Assembly: GCF_024807945.1 (NCBI RefSeq)
Contig: NZ_JANUFD010000006.1
Location: 62,001-126,000 of the forward strand
Reading direction: 5' to 3'
DNA: 64,000 nt
Source: Pseudomonas sp. JUb42
GTDB taxonomy: Bacteria; Pseudomonadota; Gammaproteobacteria; Pseudomonadales; Pseudomonadaceae
The position numbers were made by a program, and so were the translations under genes. Position 1 is the stretch's first letter, and the number at the start of each line of letters is the position of its first letter. Below, one piece after another: positions 52,768 to 62,530 of this stretch. A model generated the notes under the pieces. That model made no database searches, was not told the DNA's origin, and saw only the letters and a list, made by a program, of their open reading frames with translations.

Positions 52768-53595
52768 TTGTCTGAACAGCTCGTCAAATCTCCGCTTGAG
52801 TGGATCGACGTAACCATCAAGCTACTCCCCTACATCGGCGCGTTAGCGCTGATGGCCTATGTGATGCTAAGAACCAATGCGATGTTCTATGTGGTCTACC
52901 GATGGCATCAGCTGCTCGGGGCGACGAAAGACTTCAACAGCAAATTTGCGCAGCGTGTGTGGGCAGATCATGAAGACCTACAGCGCTTCAATCTGTGGTT
53001 CGGACTGCAACTCAAGACCTCCAAGCACATGACCAAGCTGCTTTCGTGGCTGCAGCAACATGAGCTAACTATCGAAGAGCTGTGCCGGGCACGTCGCTAC
53101 TTCGATGCAAACGAGCTTGCCTTCAGAATTCCCTCAAAACTCCGGCGCAGAGCTGTGCGAACCATGATGCAGTGCACAGCAGGATTTCTGCTCTTTTGGG
53201 CCTACGTGTTCACGCAAACTCCCTATGCGCTGCTCACGGTCAAAAAGACACATACCTCGTTCTGGGTTCAGCCAAACGAGGCCTTCAATGGCGCTGGCAC
53301 TTGGTTGCCGTGGGACAGTGATGCCCAATGGACGGTAGACAATCAATACTGCCTATTCTCAGATGGCCTGGATCCGTTCAAAGATCAGTGGGACAAAGAC
53401 GTTGTCTGCAGCCTGGTGCTGGGCACCTACAACCAAAAAATTGAAGACATCATCGGGGAGCAGTGGGCGATTGGGATGTTGGCGGGTGGTGCCGCAATCC
53501 TCTGTATCTTCTTTCTCGTGTTCATCATGGTTCGTGAGACAAACGCCACGGCTCTGGAGAAAAGAGTTGCCGAGTCAGCGGGGGGCGTTCGGTAG
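52768..53595 (+). CDS. Membrane protein, DUF6216-like
   Basis: A 275-residue protein with three hydrophobic segments (LLPYIGALALMAYVML near residue 18; FLLFWAYVFTQTPYALL near 137; WAIGMLAGGAAILCIFFLVF near 235). A cytoplasmic helical domain lies between the first two (WADHEDLQRFNLWFGLQLKT). It begins with TTG at 52768, with GGAAG seven bases before it. I link it tentatively to DUF6216. It probably works with the preceding membrane protein. Confidence 0.65.
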   Translation: MSEQLVKSPLEWIDVTIKLLPYIGALALMAYVMLRTNAMFYVVYRWHQLLGATKDFNSKFAQRVWADHEDLQRFNLWFGLQLKTSKHMTKLLSWLQQHELTIEELCRARRYFDANELAFRIPSKLRRRAVRTMMQCTAGFLLFWAYVFTQTPYALLTVKKTHTSFWVQPNEAFNGAGTWLPWDSDAQWTVDNQYCLFSDGLDPFKDQWDKDVVCSLVLGTYNQKIEDIIGEQWAIGMLAGGAAILCIFFLVFIMVRETNATALEKRVAESAGGVR

Positions 53596-53815
53596 ATTTA
53601 CGTCCACCCGATCAGTTCGCTTTCACCGTCAGCTGTTTGGCAAGCCAGCTGGTTGAATTTCCTCACGCGGTGCGAGCCGAGAGGACGTGGGCCGGCTACC
53701 TGCCCGCGTCCGAAGATGTCATCGTGCGATACTTGGCCCAGTAAGCAGACAGCATGCCGTCAGCACCCTCAAACAGAGCAAGCAATACCCACTCGATGAG
53801 AAGAGGGTTTGTACC
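53596..53815 (+). pseudogene. Internally deleted copy of tyrosine recombinase 3
   Basis: Conceptual reading gives TWAGYLPASEDVIVRYLAQ, a stop, then a shifted VSTLKQ, and THSMRRGF-like NTHSMRRGF. These equal TWGGYLPTTGDGIVRYLAE, ISTLKQ and STHSMRRGFAT in the recombinase at 43209. About 600 bases between the two parts are deleted. It ends beside an IS66 remnant. Confidence 0.75.
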
Positions 53816-53878
53816 CCCGGACATCTGCCAAATACTGGGGGCGAGAGACTATTCGACGCGCCGTTAACCGTACCTTGG

Positions 53879-54160
53879 GCGTGGGTTGCAGTGGTACGAA
53901 CGCCGGAAGTGCCGCGACAGGGTTGTTGCGGTAGATCGGCAGCCACTTGCGAATAATTGGTGTTGATGTCATGGCTGATGGCGACACTTGAAATTAACGT
54001 ACCCGGTTGCAGGCATTCCTGCACGGCATGGGGCTTTGAAGGGCTTCGGTAAGAGCTTCGTTGGCGCATGTGAACCCTGGCGATAAGAGTGATCGCGTCC
54101 GCTAGAATATAAGCGGACGCGATCGCCCTTAATGCTGCAGTTCGGTAGGTGCGTTCTCCA
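53879..54160 (-). mobile_element. IS66 left-end and tnpA remnant
   Basis: On the minus strand an ATG at 54069 begins RQRSSYRSP, then AVQECLQPGTLISSVAISHD, clearly IS66 TnpA, frameshifted twice. Upstream are a CACCTACCGAACTGCAGCAT left-end sequence and a perfect 13-bp inverted repeat (54091-54103 and 54112-54124). The latter probably corresponds to the palindrome before tnpA in the 19.7-kb copy. Confidence 0.7.
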
Positions 54161-54328
54161 GGCGCATACAAGGCTTTGGTGCTCCGGACGCCTAGAGGCT
54201 TTTCACTCCCCGCCTCCGATCATGTCGCATTTCGAAAGCCGGCCTTCGGGGGGGGGACGTGGCTGGGGTGAGACGATTCTTGAGCCAGATAATGGGGAAG
54301 CCAGAGCGTGCTAGCATCAGCCACTCTT

Positions 54329-56383
54329 TCACTTGACGTGTGGCGCGTCTTGTTTAGCTTGCTGCATTGCAGTTTCATCTACTTCCAATACGCGAGAGAA
54401 AAAAATCGTACTCTCGGACATTGGCCTTGGGAAAAGTTGATAATTCAAGTGATCGACGATGAACTTCAGTTGAGGTGGAAAAGCCAGATAGTCGAGCAGC
54501 TCTTGAGCGGTGGGACGCTCGCCTGACCACAGTCGATGAATGACCTTCCTGATCTTTTTCTTGCCATTTTTTTTATGAGATTCGGAGATGGTACTTTCGG
54601 TCAAGAACTTGCTGAGCGCCGAGTAATCGGAAATATGAACACCGTCAATCGGCTCCCTAGAGTAGGGGAGCGAGTTCAAAATCATCGGAACCAAAGTTAA
54701 GTCTTCAAGTTTTTTGCCGAACAGCGACTCTATAACCTCTGGACGGGCTCGCAAACCTTGCTCCAAACGCTTAACCTGCTTGACGGTGTCGGTGATGAAT
54801 TTGCTGTATCGCAGGGCCGGGACTGCATGATTCCCGGACAACAGATTGTTTTTGCACTCAACCAAAAACAATGTGTCATCCATTATAAACAGCGCATCGT
54901 ACTCATACTGAGCACCGTCGATGTTGAATTTAGCGGGTTTGCATGGGTAGCCGAGATCCCCGAGGAACGACACAACCTTGTCCTCAAAGCCTTTGCCTTT
55001 CTTGTCGACTTGAGTTTCAAGGGAGCCCAGCCTAGAGAACAGGACGTTGGGCACATTGCAGCTGACAAGGATTTCGGCCAGAAGAGAGTATTGGTCATCC
55101 TGCGATCGGATCAGTGGTGAGTCATACAGGTCACGGCTGTCAGTGCCGAAGGTCAGGTGGTCAATCAAAGTGGCAACGACTGATTGGGGAATCCGGTAAT
55201 CAACCAGACCTTGTTCCAGCTCTGCTTTATCAAAGGTGACTAGGCCGGAAGCCGACGTTTTTTCCTTGGCTTTGGCCATGAGTTTCAACGCGCAGTAGCC
55301 ACGTACCCACTCACGCAAAGTAAGGCCATGATGGCGATCTTGGTCAGAGAAAACATCGAACGACAGTATCTCCGACAGCGTCGTTAGAGTGACGCCCTCA
55401 TCCTCGGATACGAAAGGTGCCCCCGAAAGATCGGGTACTTTCGCCCCCTTGGCCATGACAGCCTTTCGCAGGGTTTTACCTTGCAGAAGGCTATTAGAGT
55501 TCTGGACAGCCCAGGCATGCTGGCGCCGATTTGCCAGGAAATCATACACCTCATCTTCGGAAGGCGCGCGGTGAAAGAAAATGGGGTCTGGAAACTTTTT
55601 ATAAATGGCCTCATCCAGCTTGGTACGCGGGATGCCCAAGGTTTTCATATCACCGATTTGTCCCCCGAAGAAAAGTGTCCTATTGCCGATATCCTCCAAT
55701 GCGTTCCATGACACCGCAAAAAGCTGGATGCTTCCCGCTTTATACCGATGCTCATCGGTGGTCTGCACTTTCGTCGGGGCAGCGAGCTTGCCATTGAGCA
55801 ACAGTTTGTGCTCAAAGGCCATCATTTTCAGGGTCAAGCTGAGTGTAGTGGCAGCGTTTGAGTAGGCCGCATCAATATTTACCTCTATACCCTCTGGCGT
55901 CTTGACCATTAGCGCTTCGGGCATAAGAAATCGCCGTTCGGCTCGGGCCTTGGCCTCCAACGCTACCATCGCTTTTTTGCTCAGAGCCTTCAGCTCTTTA
56001 AGCTCCCCAGCTGCGCGTTCGATGTGGCTCCAGAACTGGATATCCGCCGGATAACTGGAGATCTCACAGAGAGGTAGATTCGCACGTATCTGGTCGAAGC
56101 ACTGCTCGATGATCTGTATTTTTTCGTTCAGGTCTTGAGCATACGATTGTGCTTCAGGGTGCCGATCCATGGAAGTGTCGTTCAGAAGCGAGGAATAGAA
56201 CTGATTTCGCTTCTTGCGATCCGCCCGCATCTGGAAGCCACCTGGCTGTGCCATCTTGCTAGCGAAGCCTGCTGTAACGTCATCTGAATCGAGGTTTTGC
56301 AGCGCTTCAGTCGCTCTTTTGAGATCAAGCTTGTCTAGCGCATCTTTGAATTGTTTACGAGGATTGTGTTGTTCGGCACTCAT
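54329..56383 (-). CDS. Predicted nuclease with C-terminal PD-(D/E)XK domain, 684 aa
   Basis: A large protein with no recognised N-terminal domain; the first 450 residues are mostly helical. Residues 463-515 show a restriction-endonuclease-like core: GKGFEDKVVSFLGDLGYPC with E467, YEYDALFIM with D496, and LFLVECKNN with E509 and K511. The C-terminal tail (KKNGKKKIRKVIHRLWSG) is basic. This resembles NERD- or Mrr-like nucleases. A genome-defence role is inferred from the surrounding island. It appears to be a single-gene unit. Confidence 0.72.
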   Translation of the reverse strand: MSAEQHNPRKQFKDALDKLDLKRATEALQNLDSDDVTAGFASKMAQPGGFQMRADRKKRNQFYSSLLNDTSMDRHPEAQSYAQDLNEKIQIIEQCFDQIRANLPLCEISSYPADIQFWSHIERAAGELKELKALSKKAMVALEAKARAERRFLMPEALMVKTPEGIEVNIDAAYSNAATTLSLTLKMMAFEHKLLLNGKLAAPTKVQTTDEHRYKAGSIQLFAVSWNALEDIGNRTLFFGGQIGDMKTLGIPRTKLDEAIYKKFPDPIFFHRAPSEDEVYDFLANRRQHAWAVQNSNSLLQGKTLRKAVMAKGAKVPDLSGAPFVSEDEGVTLTTLSEILSFDVFSDQDRHHGLTLREWVRGYCALKLMAKAKEKTSASGLVTFDKAELEQGLVDYRIPQSVVATLIDHLTFGTDSRDLYDSPLIRSQDDQYSLLAEILVSCNVPNVLFSRLGSLETQVDKKGKGFEDKVVSFLGDLGYPCKPAKFNIDGAQYEYDALFIMDDTLFLVECKNNLLSGNHAVPALRYSKFITDTVKQVKRLEQGLRARPEVIESLFGKKLEDLTLVPMILNSLPYSREPIDGVHISDYSALSKFLTESTISESHKKNGKKKIRKVIHRLWSGERPTAQELLDYLAFPPQLKFIVDHLNYQLFPRPMSESTIFFSRVLEVDETAMQQAKQDAPHVK

Positions 56384-56698
56384 GAGTCTTCCTTAACTTC
56401 CTATCATTCTGGGCACGCCGCAACCACTGTAAAAGCCCGTGCCATTTGGTGTTTCCGATAAATTTACACAACGGGTACGTGCAGTGGCGTATAGCCCTTG
56501 GGCTGGAATCACTTTTCCGGCGTGTCTTGTGAAGCAGCATGCGCGACTTAACTTTATGCTCGCTAAATGTCCTGCAGAGAGTACCCCGTGTGGAGAACTG
56601 GAGCACAGCCCCAACTCAGTCGTTTCCCTGCGCATGCTCATATCTGCGACCCTTTGCATCCCAGCGTTGCTGCAAACAGTCGTCACGATCACGTTACT
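56384..56698. other. Intergenic region
   Basis: About 315 bases between the nuclease gene and an IS66 remnant. Only poor-quality short frames are present. Confidence 0.35.
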
Positions 56699-57263
56699 GT
56701 AAGCGCACGGGGATTACATCTTACACGGGTCAGTCAGCCATCCACTATGCGGCGGCAACGCCTCGATCTCGCTGCCCTTCTACGTCGGCAACCGCAGCAG
56801 CACATCCTTGAGATACGCGTACGGATTATGCCCATTCATGCGTGCCGACTGGATCATGCTCATGATCGCCGCTGCCCGTTTACGGCTGCGCAGCGATCCA
56901 GCGAAGAGCCAGTTGGAACGGCTAGGCTCCCATGGCCTGATCGTATTTTCGACCGGGTTATGGTCGATGGGCACCGCACCATCATCCAAGTTCGAATACA
57001 CGATGTCGCCCAACCGCCTTGTCGCGGTAAGTCGACAGCCACATAAGGATGACGTTGGCGTTAATGCCGTGCCGCAGGGCCACGCTGGCAATCGACACAT
57101 TAGCTCAGGCATTCCTGGACAACCTGGGCCTTGAAGGGTTTGGGATAGGTGGTGCGCTGCCGCAGGGTGTTCCTCGAATCAAGGGCGATGGTGCCCACGT
57201 ATTTTAGGTGGATACCATCACCCTTGATCTGGGGATTCTGAAGCGTGTTCGGCAGACGCTTAC
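56699..57263 (-). mobile_element. IS66 internal-deletion remnant with both ends
   Basis: Ends GTAAGCG (56699-56705) and CGCTTAC (57257-57263) face each other. Inside, leftward, are a decayed tnpA start (TTYPKPFKAQVVQECL) and the tnpC 3' end (DDGAVPIDHNPVENTIRPWE, LFAGSLRSRKRAAAIM). The middle, including tnpB, is missing. The element is about 565 bp. I do not see matching 8-bp flanks. Confidence 0.75.
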
Positions 57264-57354
57264 CGCATGACTACATTCTGCATTGACCATGTTCAGATCG
57301 ATTCAATGAAGGGGCAGCCCGCTTAGAGAGATGCGCTAATGCCCGCCGCAAACA

Positions 57355-58116
57355 TCAGCTTATAGGTTCAGATGTGAGAAATTTTCCGAAAGAACCAGAC
57401 AGCCCGCAATCACTAAGATTGGCCTGCCGCAGGTCAGCGCCTTCAAGCCTTGAGGAAAAGAAATCTGAGCCACGCAAGTAAGAGCGGCGCATGTCGGCCC
57501 CAGCGAGATTTGCCCTTGTGAAGACGCCTTCATACACATGGATGCCTGGCCAAGTTGCGTACATACCGTCCATGTGCATAAACCGGCAATTCTCCAGATT
57601 TGCTCCAATGAAATCCGTGGTCAGCTCTGCCCACACGGAATTGAAGACACTGTTGGGCGCGTGCAGGCCTGCAAAGCTGAGACTTTCAAATTCCACTACA
57701 GTGTAAAGATGGTTATGCAGTTCTTGGCTGAAGTGAAACTGTTCGAAAGAAACCCCTCGCTTGCGGGCTACAAAGCCGATCGACTGGCATTTGTCCGCAG
57801 CCTCGATCAAAACGTTCAGTTGGGCATGGAAAAGCTCAGGCGTATAGAGAAGCCTGACGGGCTGCTTCCAGCTGCCATTTGAACAATTTCTTTCATAGTA
57901 AGCCGCGCATGCCCTGCCCTCCTTCGAGACATCGTTATAGTCGATCCCCATTTCTCGGGCCGTGATTTGAAGCCAGTGATTCAACTTGAGTTCACCGGCA
58001 GTCTGCCGTTTGAGCAACGAAAGCGCAGCAGAACTCACCGGCCGTATTGGATGAGAGGAGCGCTGCTTAGCGATATATCGAATGTGCTGGTGAAGCTGAG
58101 ATTCGAGAAACTTCAT
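57355..58116 (-). CDS. Pentapeptide-repeat protein
   Basis: A 253-residue protein. The N-terminal 120 residues are helical. The C-terminal half shows A(D/N)LxX-type repeats (FIGANLENCRFM, TRANLAGADMRRSYLRGSDF, SRLEGADLRQANLSDC), which would fold as a right-handed beta helix. Such proteins often mimic DNA or act in protein contacts. It lies 333 bp downstream of the second KAP ATPase on the same strand, so they may be one unit. Both appear intact. Confidence 0.82.
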   Translation of the reverse strand: MKFLESQLHQHIRYIAKQRSSHPIRPVSSAALSLLKRQTAGELKLNHWLQITAREMGIDYNDVSKEGRACAAYYERNCSNGSWKQPVRLLYTPELFHAQLNVLIEAADKCQSIGFVARKRGVSFEQFHFSQELHNHLYTVVEFESLSFAGLHAPNSVFNSVWAELTTDFIGANLENCRFMHMDGMYATWPGIHVYEGVFTRANLAGADMRRSYLRGSDFFSSRLEGADLRQANLSDCGLSGSFGKFLTSEPIS

Positions 58117-58310
58117 GACAATCCCTCATCAGGTAATGGCGTCCTAGTCTCCACCACCTGAAAAAGGAAAGGGTGAGGGTCTTGCACACAGCGCTGGCGC
58201 GATTGCTTCACAGGATCTAGGACTGAAGGCCGCCAGGATGGCCCGTCGTGGATCCTCCGAAAAAACCCTTCAAAAGTCAATCCTACGCATACCACTGCCC
58301 GGCGACGACA

Positions 58311-60449
58311 TTAGTCGATAGCGGTAGCATCGTCAGCACCCAAAAAATCGAGCCGAAGATATGCTTCGATCACTTGAGTCTGACTTGGAGACATCCCGGG
58401 CTGAGTGCGTAGCGCTTCGACGAGTGTCCGTGCATGATCACGACCAGTGATACGGTCTAACGCTGCCGAGGGAACATTAAGCACCCGTCTAGATACCCTG
58501 TCACCCTGCACTTCTAAAGAACCTGTGGAAACAGATCCCTCCAGAAAACGCAGAAGCAGAGGCGGATCGCTGAGAATCGGCTGGTATCGATCTCGTAGAT
58601 GCTGCTCCCCCATCACCTCCACCAATATGTGGATCAGCAATTGCTGATCATCAAAATCGAGCAAGTCCTGCAGGCTCATCTGCATCACCTGCGTCGCCAA
58701 GCGCTGTTGCAAGTGCTGTACCGCAGCGACGTCTAGCCCCTCCATCTCCACTGCGTGAGGCAAATCGGTTCGAAGCCTTCTAAGTAGATGGCTTGCAGCC
58801 GGGATTTCTCTTGCCTGAATTACCGCTGAATGCAAAGCCTCTGCTCGTAAGGCTGGCGGGATGATACCTAGTAGGTGCTGAAGCGTGCCTGTGATCCGCC
58901 AACTGTTTGGCATCGAAAATGAGCCAGCTTCGTCTGCTTCAGTGAGCAAGCTTTCAGGGACACTGAGGATTGCGGACAGCAGCTCACCGGCACGCTCATG
59001 GGCAGTGTCGCTGGGCAGCCTGGCGATGAAATCTAGGAGCTCCCTTGCTTTGGAATGCCCGTCCTGGCGTCGGATTTTTTTTAGATCCAGCCATGCATCA
59101 GCGAATCGCCCGACGTCAGGTGCAAGCGCAATCAACTCATCGGCTTGCGCTCGGCTGAGGATCGTATCGGGGACGCCGAAGCTGAAGTACACCGGATGAA
59201 ACTCCGCGCAGCTAAGGTTCATGTACCGAAAGCCATCGTAACCCCCGTAGTACTGGCGGTTGAATGCGGCGTCAATTTTGGGAAACATCCGGCACATTAA
59301 GGCACGCACACCTGAGCGCCTGAACTCACAGACCTCTCCCAACCATGCCTCATGAAAAGCGGATACCGGTCTCAGATCCTCACTCATGCCAGGTGCACCA
59401 GTGAACATTCCGGGGTGTTGTCGAATCTTCTGATAAGCGATTGGCTCGAACAGACGCAGGAATTCTAGAGCGACGAAATCGACCCAGTTCACTTCGCCGA
59501 CCACAGCGGGAAACGTAACGCGCAGGATGTTGAGGATTCGCACGATGTCACGCGGCTTTTGCAGATACTGCTCGAGGCCGTCAAAGAAAACATTCTCGAA
59601 GTAGCGAGGGGCAACAGCGGGCACCGCCATAGCACTGAGTAATTTATCGAGCTCTTGGGAAAAGTGTGCATTGAGCTGCGCCTGGGAGATGGTGGGCAGA
59701 TCGAAAGATGCCTGGACGATTTTTTCCAGATACGCCTGCCCGTCCGCACTCACTGCCTTGCCAATGGCCTCAGCGACAACGTCCCGGTCGAAGGAAAGCA
59801 GATAGATGACATTGGGGAAGTCACCCAACGCCTTAACCACTTTAAAGACCTCCATCATCTCTGACGGTGTCAGTCGGTCGATATCGTCAACCAGGATGAG
59901 AACGCGACGATTCGCCTTTGCTAAGGCACCGCTGATCTTTGCTTTAGTTTTAGGGACATCTACCGGCTTGCGCCCGAGGAGTTTCAGAAGCGGCGTGAGT
60001 ACCTTGTCTAGCCAAGGAATGCTAGTCGAGTAGGCAACTGCCTTGGAGAGCATGCCCGCGTATTTCGCCAGCGCGTCTCCCGCATCCCGCAATGCTCCGC
60101 TTTCTCCGCTGAGCGCTTTGTGAAACTGAGTAAGAAGCTGACCAGCCAATTGATCCCGCCCGTTGAACCACCACGGGTTGAACTCCACGACCAGGGTCTT
60201 ATGATCATTCTGCTCAGCCAAGTTGAACTTGATGAGATTCATGAGACTGGACTTTCCGCTGCCCCAAGGGCCGTTTAGAGCCATTACTACGCCGGTGGGG
60301 CTCGGGGTCTTGCGAATTGCATCGGTGAGAGCTTTAGCGAATGGATAGTACCCAAAGGCATCGTCATCAGGAGCAATGACAGCGCGATCAGCGTCAAGAC
60401 TGCGCTGCGTGGACTCGTTTGGACAAACTGCCTCATCAACCCCTGTCAT
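58311..60449 (-). CDS. KAP-family P-loop NTPase
   Basis: A 712-residue ATPase. Walker A is GPWGSGKS (about 60-67), VEFNPWWFNGRDQL follows, and Walker B is VLILVDDIDRLTP. These are KAP hallmarks. A C-terminal helical region of about 350 residues is unique to this protein. ATG at 60449 is chosen because GGAGAG lies seven bases before it; the GTG-less frame extends to 60473. KAP NTPases include PifA, which excludes phage T7, so a defence role is plausible. It differs from QatA in length and C-terminus. Confidence 0.85.
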   Translation of the reverse strand: MTGVDEAVCPNESTQRSLDADRAVIAPDDDAFGYYPFAKALTDAIRKTPSPTGVVMALNGPWGSGKSSLMNLIKFNLAEQNDHKTLVVEFNPWWFNGRDQLAGQLLTQFHKALSGESGALRDAGDALAKYAGMLSKAVAYSTSIPWLDKVLTPLLKLLGRKPVDVPKTKAKISGALAKANRRVLILVDDIDRLTPSEMMEVFKVVKALGDFPNVIYLLSFDRDVVAEAIGKAVSADGQAYLEKIVQASFDLPTISQAQLNAHFSQELDKLLSAMAVPAVAPRYFENVFFDGLEQYLQKPRDIVRILNILRVTFPAVVGEVNWVDFVALEFLRLFEPIAYQKIRQHPGMFTGAPGMSEDLRPVSAFHEAWLGEVCEFRRSGVRALMCRMFPKIDAAFNRQYYGGYDGFRYMNLSCAEFHPVYFSFGVPDTILSRAQADELIALAPDVGRFADAWLDLKKIRRQDGHSKARELLDFIARLPSDTAHERAGELLSAILSVPESLLTEADEAGSFSMPNSWRITGTLQHLLGIIPPALRAEALHSAVIQAREIPAASHLLRRLRTDLPHAVEMEGLDVAAVQHLQQRLATQVMQMSLQDLLDFDDQQLLIHILVEVMGEQHLRDRYQPILSDPPLLLRFLEGSVSTGSLEVQGDRVSRRVLNVPSAALDRITGRDHARTLVEALRTQPGMSPSQTQVIEAYLRLDFLGADDATAID

Positions 60450-60775
60450 GTGTCTCTCTCCCAGCCCTCGCATACACGATGCCGCAGCACAAAAGAACCT
60501 ACGTTCTCTGATTCACCCCGCTATGCCAAGTGATTTTCATGGCCGGATCGAATTATGAGTTGCCAGCTAATACTGCACTTGGAGATCACTGAGGCACGTG
60601 GCGCGAGCGGCTGGACGAAGCGCCAGCGGTGGGCCTCGGGTTAAGCAGCGTCTTTCGAGCCTTCTGACAACGAATACGAGGCGGCATCTTGTGACCTTTG
60701 ATGCCCACGGCTTGCCGTCAGGTATCATGATGGCCTGTTGGGGCCGGCGACCCCTATGGTTATCAGGAGCTGTTC
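60450..60775. other. Divergent intergenic region
   Basis: About 325 bases between the leftward KAP gene and the rightward 584-aa gene. No strong palindrome or gene is seen. CAGGAG at 60764-60769 is the ribosome site of the next gene. Confidence 0.4.
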
Positions 60776-62530
60776 GTGCTGCAGATCAATACCGGTAAGC
60801 TGTATGCAACAGGGATTGGAAGAACCAACCAGCTTAGGGGCGTGCTCTACACAAATTTGAAGCTGCCTTGGCGCGATGACATAGTCACGAAAGTCGGCAC
60901 GCTGCGCAGTACCGACGGTAGGACAGGCAGCCAGGCTTTGGTCTATGAACTGGAAGAGCATATTGAACAGGGCGAGGATGCTCCGGGAATCTTGGTGTCC
61001 CACACCGTCCAGTCCTACATGCAGGACTTTTCAGCCGTGGCCTCTTTTGCGCTCAATGCGATCGTAACGCCCGATCATGAACTGACGGCTCAAATGACCA
61101 ACGGATCGCCGGGGTTGAGCTCCTATCACCCTCCTTCGCAGTTCCTTCGACGTTGCTTCGACTCTGAGCTCTACGTCCACCAATCAGATGCTCAGGAGCT
61201 AGTCGATTTTTGTGAACAACTGGTTGGCCTTGAGCGTCGTCTGTATCTTGGCGCGATGCGGGCAATCAAGACGTACGTGTCAGGCGTCCATCGCATTCGA
61301 GACGATCTGGGGCTTGCCTACACCTTGATAGTCTCCGCTATAGAATCGCTAGCACAAGAATTCGATGGCTACAGTTCGGCATGGAACGATGTTGACGAGC
61401 GAAAACGGGACGCCATTGATGCGGCACTTGAATCGGCAGATCCCGTCGCCGCACAAGCTGTCAGGGGCGCAATTTTGGCCTCGGAGCACCTTTCGCTCGG
61501 GCGCCGATATCGAGAGTTCGTGCTGAGTCATGTCGACGAGAGCTACTACCGAACGGGTGACGCTCTGGTTGGTCATCCCATTGCTCAATGCGAGCTGGTT
61601 GAAGCCTTGCGGCAGGCTTACACCTTGCGGTCAAAGTACGTCCATCAGATCCAGGCGCTTCCGCACGAGCTGACTCTTCCTCATGGCCACTCCGAGGTGA
61701 GCTATGTCAACCGGCAGCCGACACTTACCTTCCAAGGGCTTGCCCGCCTGACTCGTCATGTAATCAGATCCTTCGTCCATCGAGGCCCTAAGCTGGAACA
61801 GGAGATCTATGATTACAGCTTGGAACGATCGGGCGTCGTGGTGATGCAGTTGGCACCGCAGTATTGGGTAGGACATCCTTTAAGCTCTCCCAAGGAGGCG
61901 CCTAGACGTCTGGAAGGCTTCCTTCAGCAATTGGCAGCTGTGGAAACTCATAGTGCAGATGCTCAAATGACTGATCTGCGCCCAGTGCTCGCCGATATCG
62001 AACGCACCGTTGCGCAGGCACCCAAGCGTGATCGCCACGCTATGGCAGTCCTTCACATTTTGTTCAACATCAGCGTTCCTGAAGAGTGTCGATCGCCCAA
62101 CTGCGACACAGTGCATGAAGCGCTACAACAGTATTTAGACACGTTGTCAGCCGAAGCCCTTGTGCTGCTGTGCTATGCCATCGATCCTGCAGAACTGTGG
62201 GATCTGCAAGTGCACCGCGAAGGCCACGACGACTTTTTCAAAAAGCGATCAAAGCCCAGCGGCTTACAAGTACCTAGGCTTTTCGAAGCGGCTATCAGTC
62301 TCACCCTCGCCGAGCGCTACCGCAGCGTGGGCGATATCGAGCAAAGCAGGGCTCTACTCGCTTTCGCCGTCAACAACTATCCTGGTCATGCAGGACTACT
62401 GGCCGCCGAGCATACATTTATGGGGGACGAAGCCTTGAGCTGGCGCAAGATCCTGCTTCCGAATGCGGTCGATGTCCCAAGGGAAGATGCTCAAGAGGCC
62501 CCAACGGAGAACGGGATTCCTCAACAATAA
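60776..62530 (+). CDS. Large hypothetical protein with HEPN-like motif, 584 aa
   Basis: No named family is recognised. Residues 265-300 contain LRQAYTLRSKYVHQIQ, with R-x4-H (RSKYVH) as in ApeA-type HEPN nucleases. The N-terminus (QINTGKLYATGIGRTNQLRG) looks beta-rich. The C-terminal 150 residues are helical repeats (YRSVGDIEQSRALLAFAVNN), TPR-like. GTG at 60776 has CAGGAG six bases before it. The lone HEPN motif suggests an RNase-type defence protein, by inference. Confidence 0.62.
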   Translation: MLQINTGKLYATGIGRTNQLRGVLYTNLKLPWRDDIVTKVGTLRSTDGRTGSQALVYELEEHIEQGEDAPGILVSHTVQSYMQDFSAVASFALNAIVTPDHELTAQMTNGSPGLSSYHPPSQFLRRCFDSELYVHQSDAQELVDFCEQLVGLERRLYLGAMRAIKTYVSGVHRIRDDLGLAYTLIVSAIESLAQEFDGYSSAWNDVDERKRDAIDAALESADPVAAQAVRGAILASEHLSLGRRYREFVLSHVDESYYRTGDALVGHPIAQCELVEALRQAYTLRSKYVHQIQALPHELTLPHGHSEVSYVNRQPTLTFQGLARLTRHVIRSFVHRGPKLEQEIYDYSLERSGVVVMQLAPQYWVGHPLSSPKEAPRRLEGFLQQLAAVETHSADAQMTDLRPVLADIERTVAQAPKRDRHAMAVLHILFNISVPEECRSPNCDTVHEALQQYLDTLSAEALVLLCYAIDPAELWDLQVHREGHDDFFKKRSKPSGLQVPRLFEAAISLTLAERYRSVGDIEQSRALLAFAVNNYPGHAGLLAAEHTFMGDEALSWRKILLPNAVDVPREDAQEAPTENGIPQQ

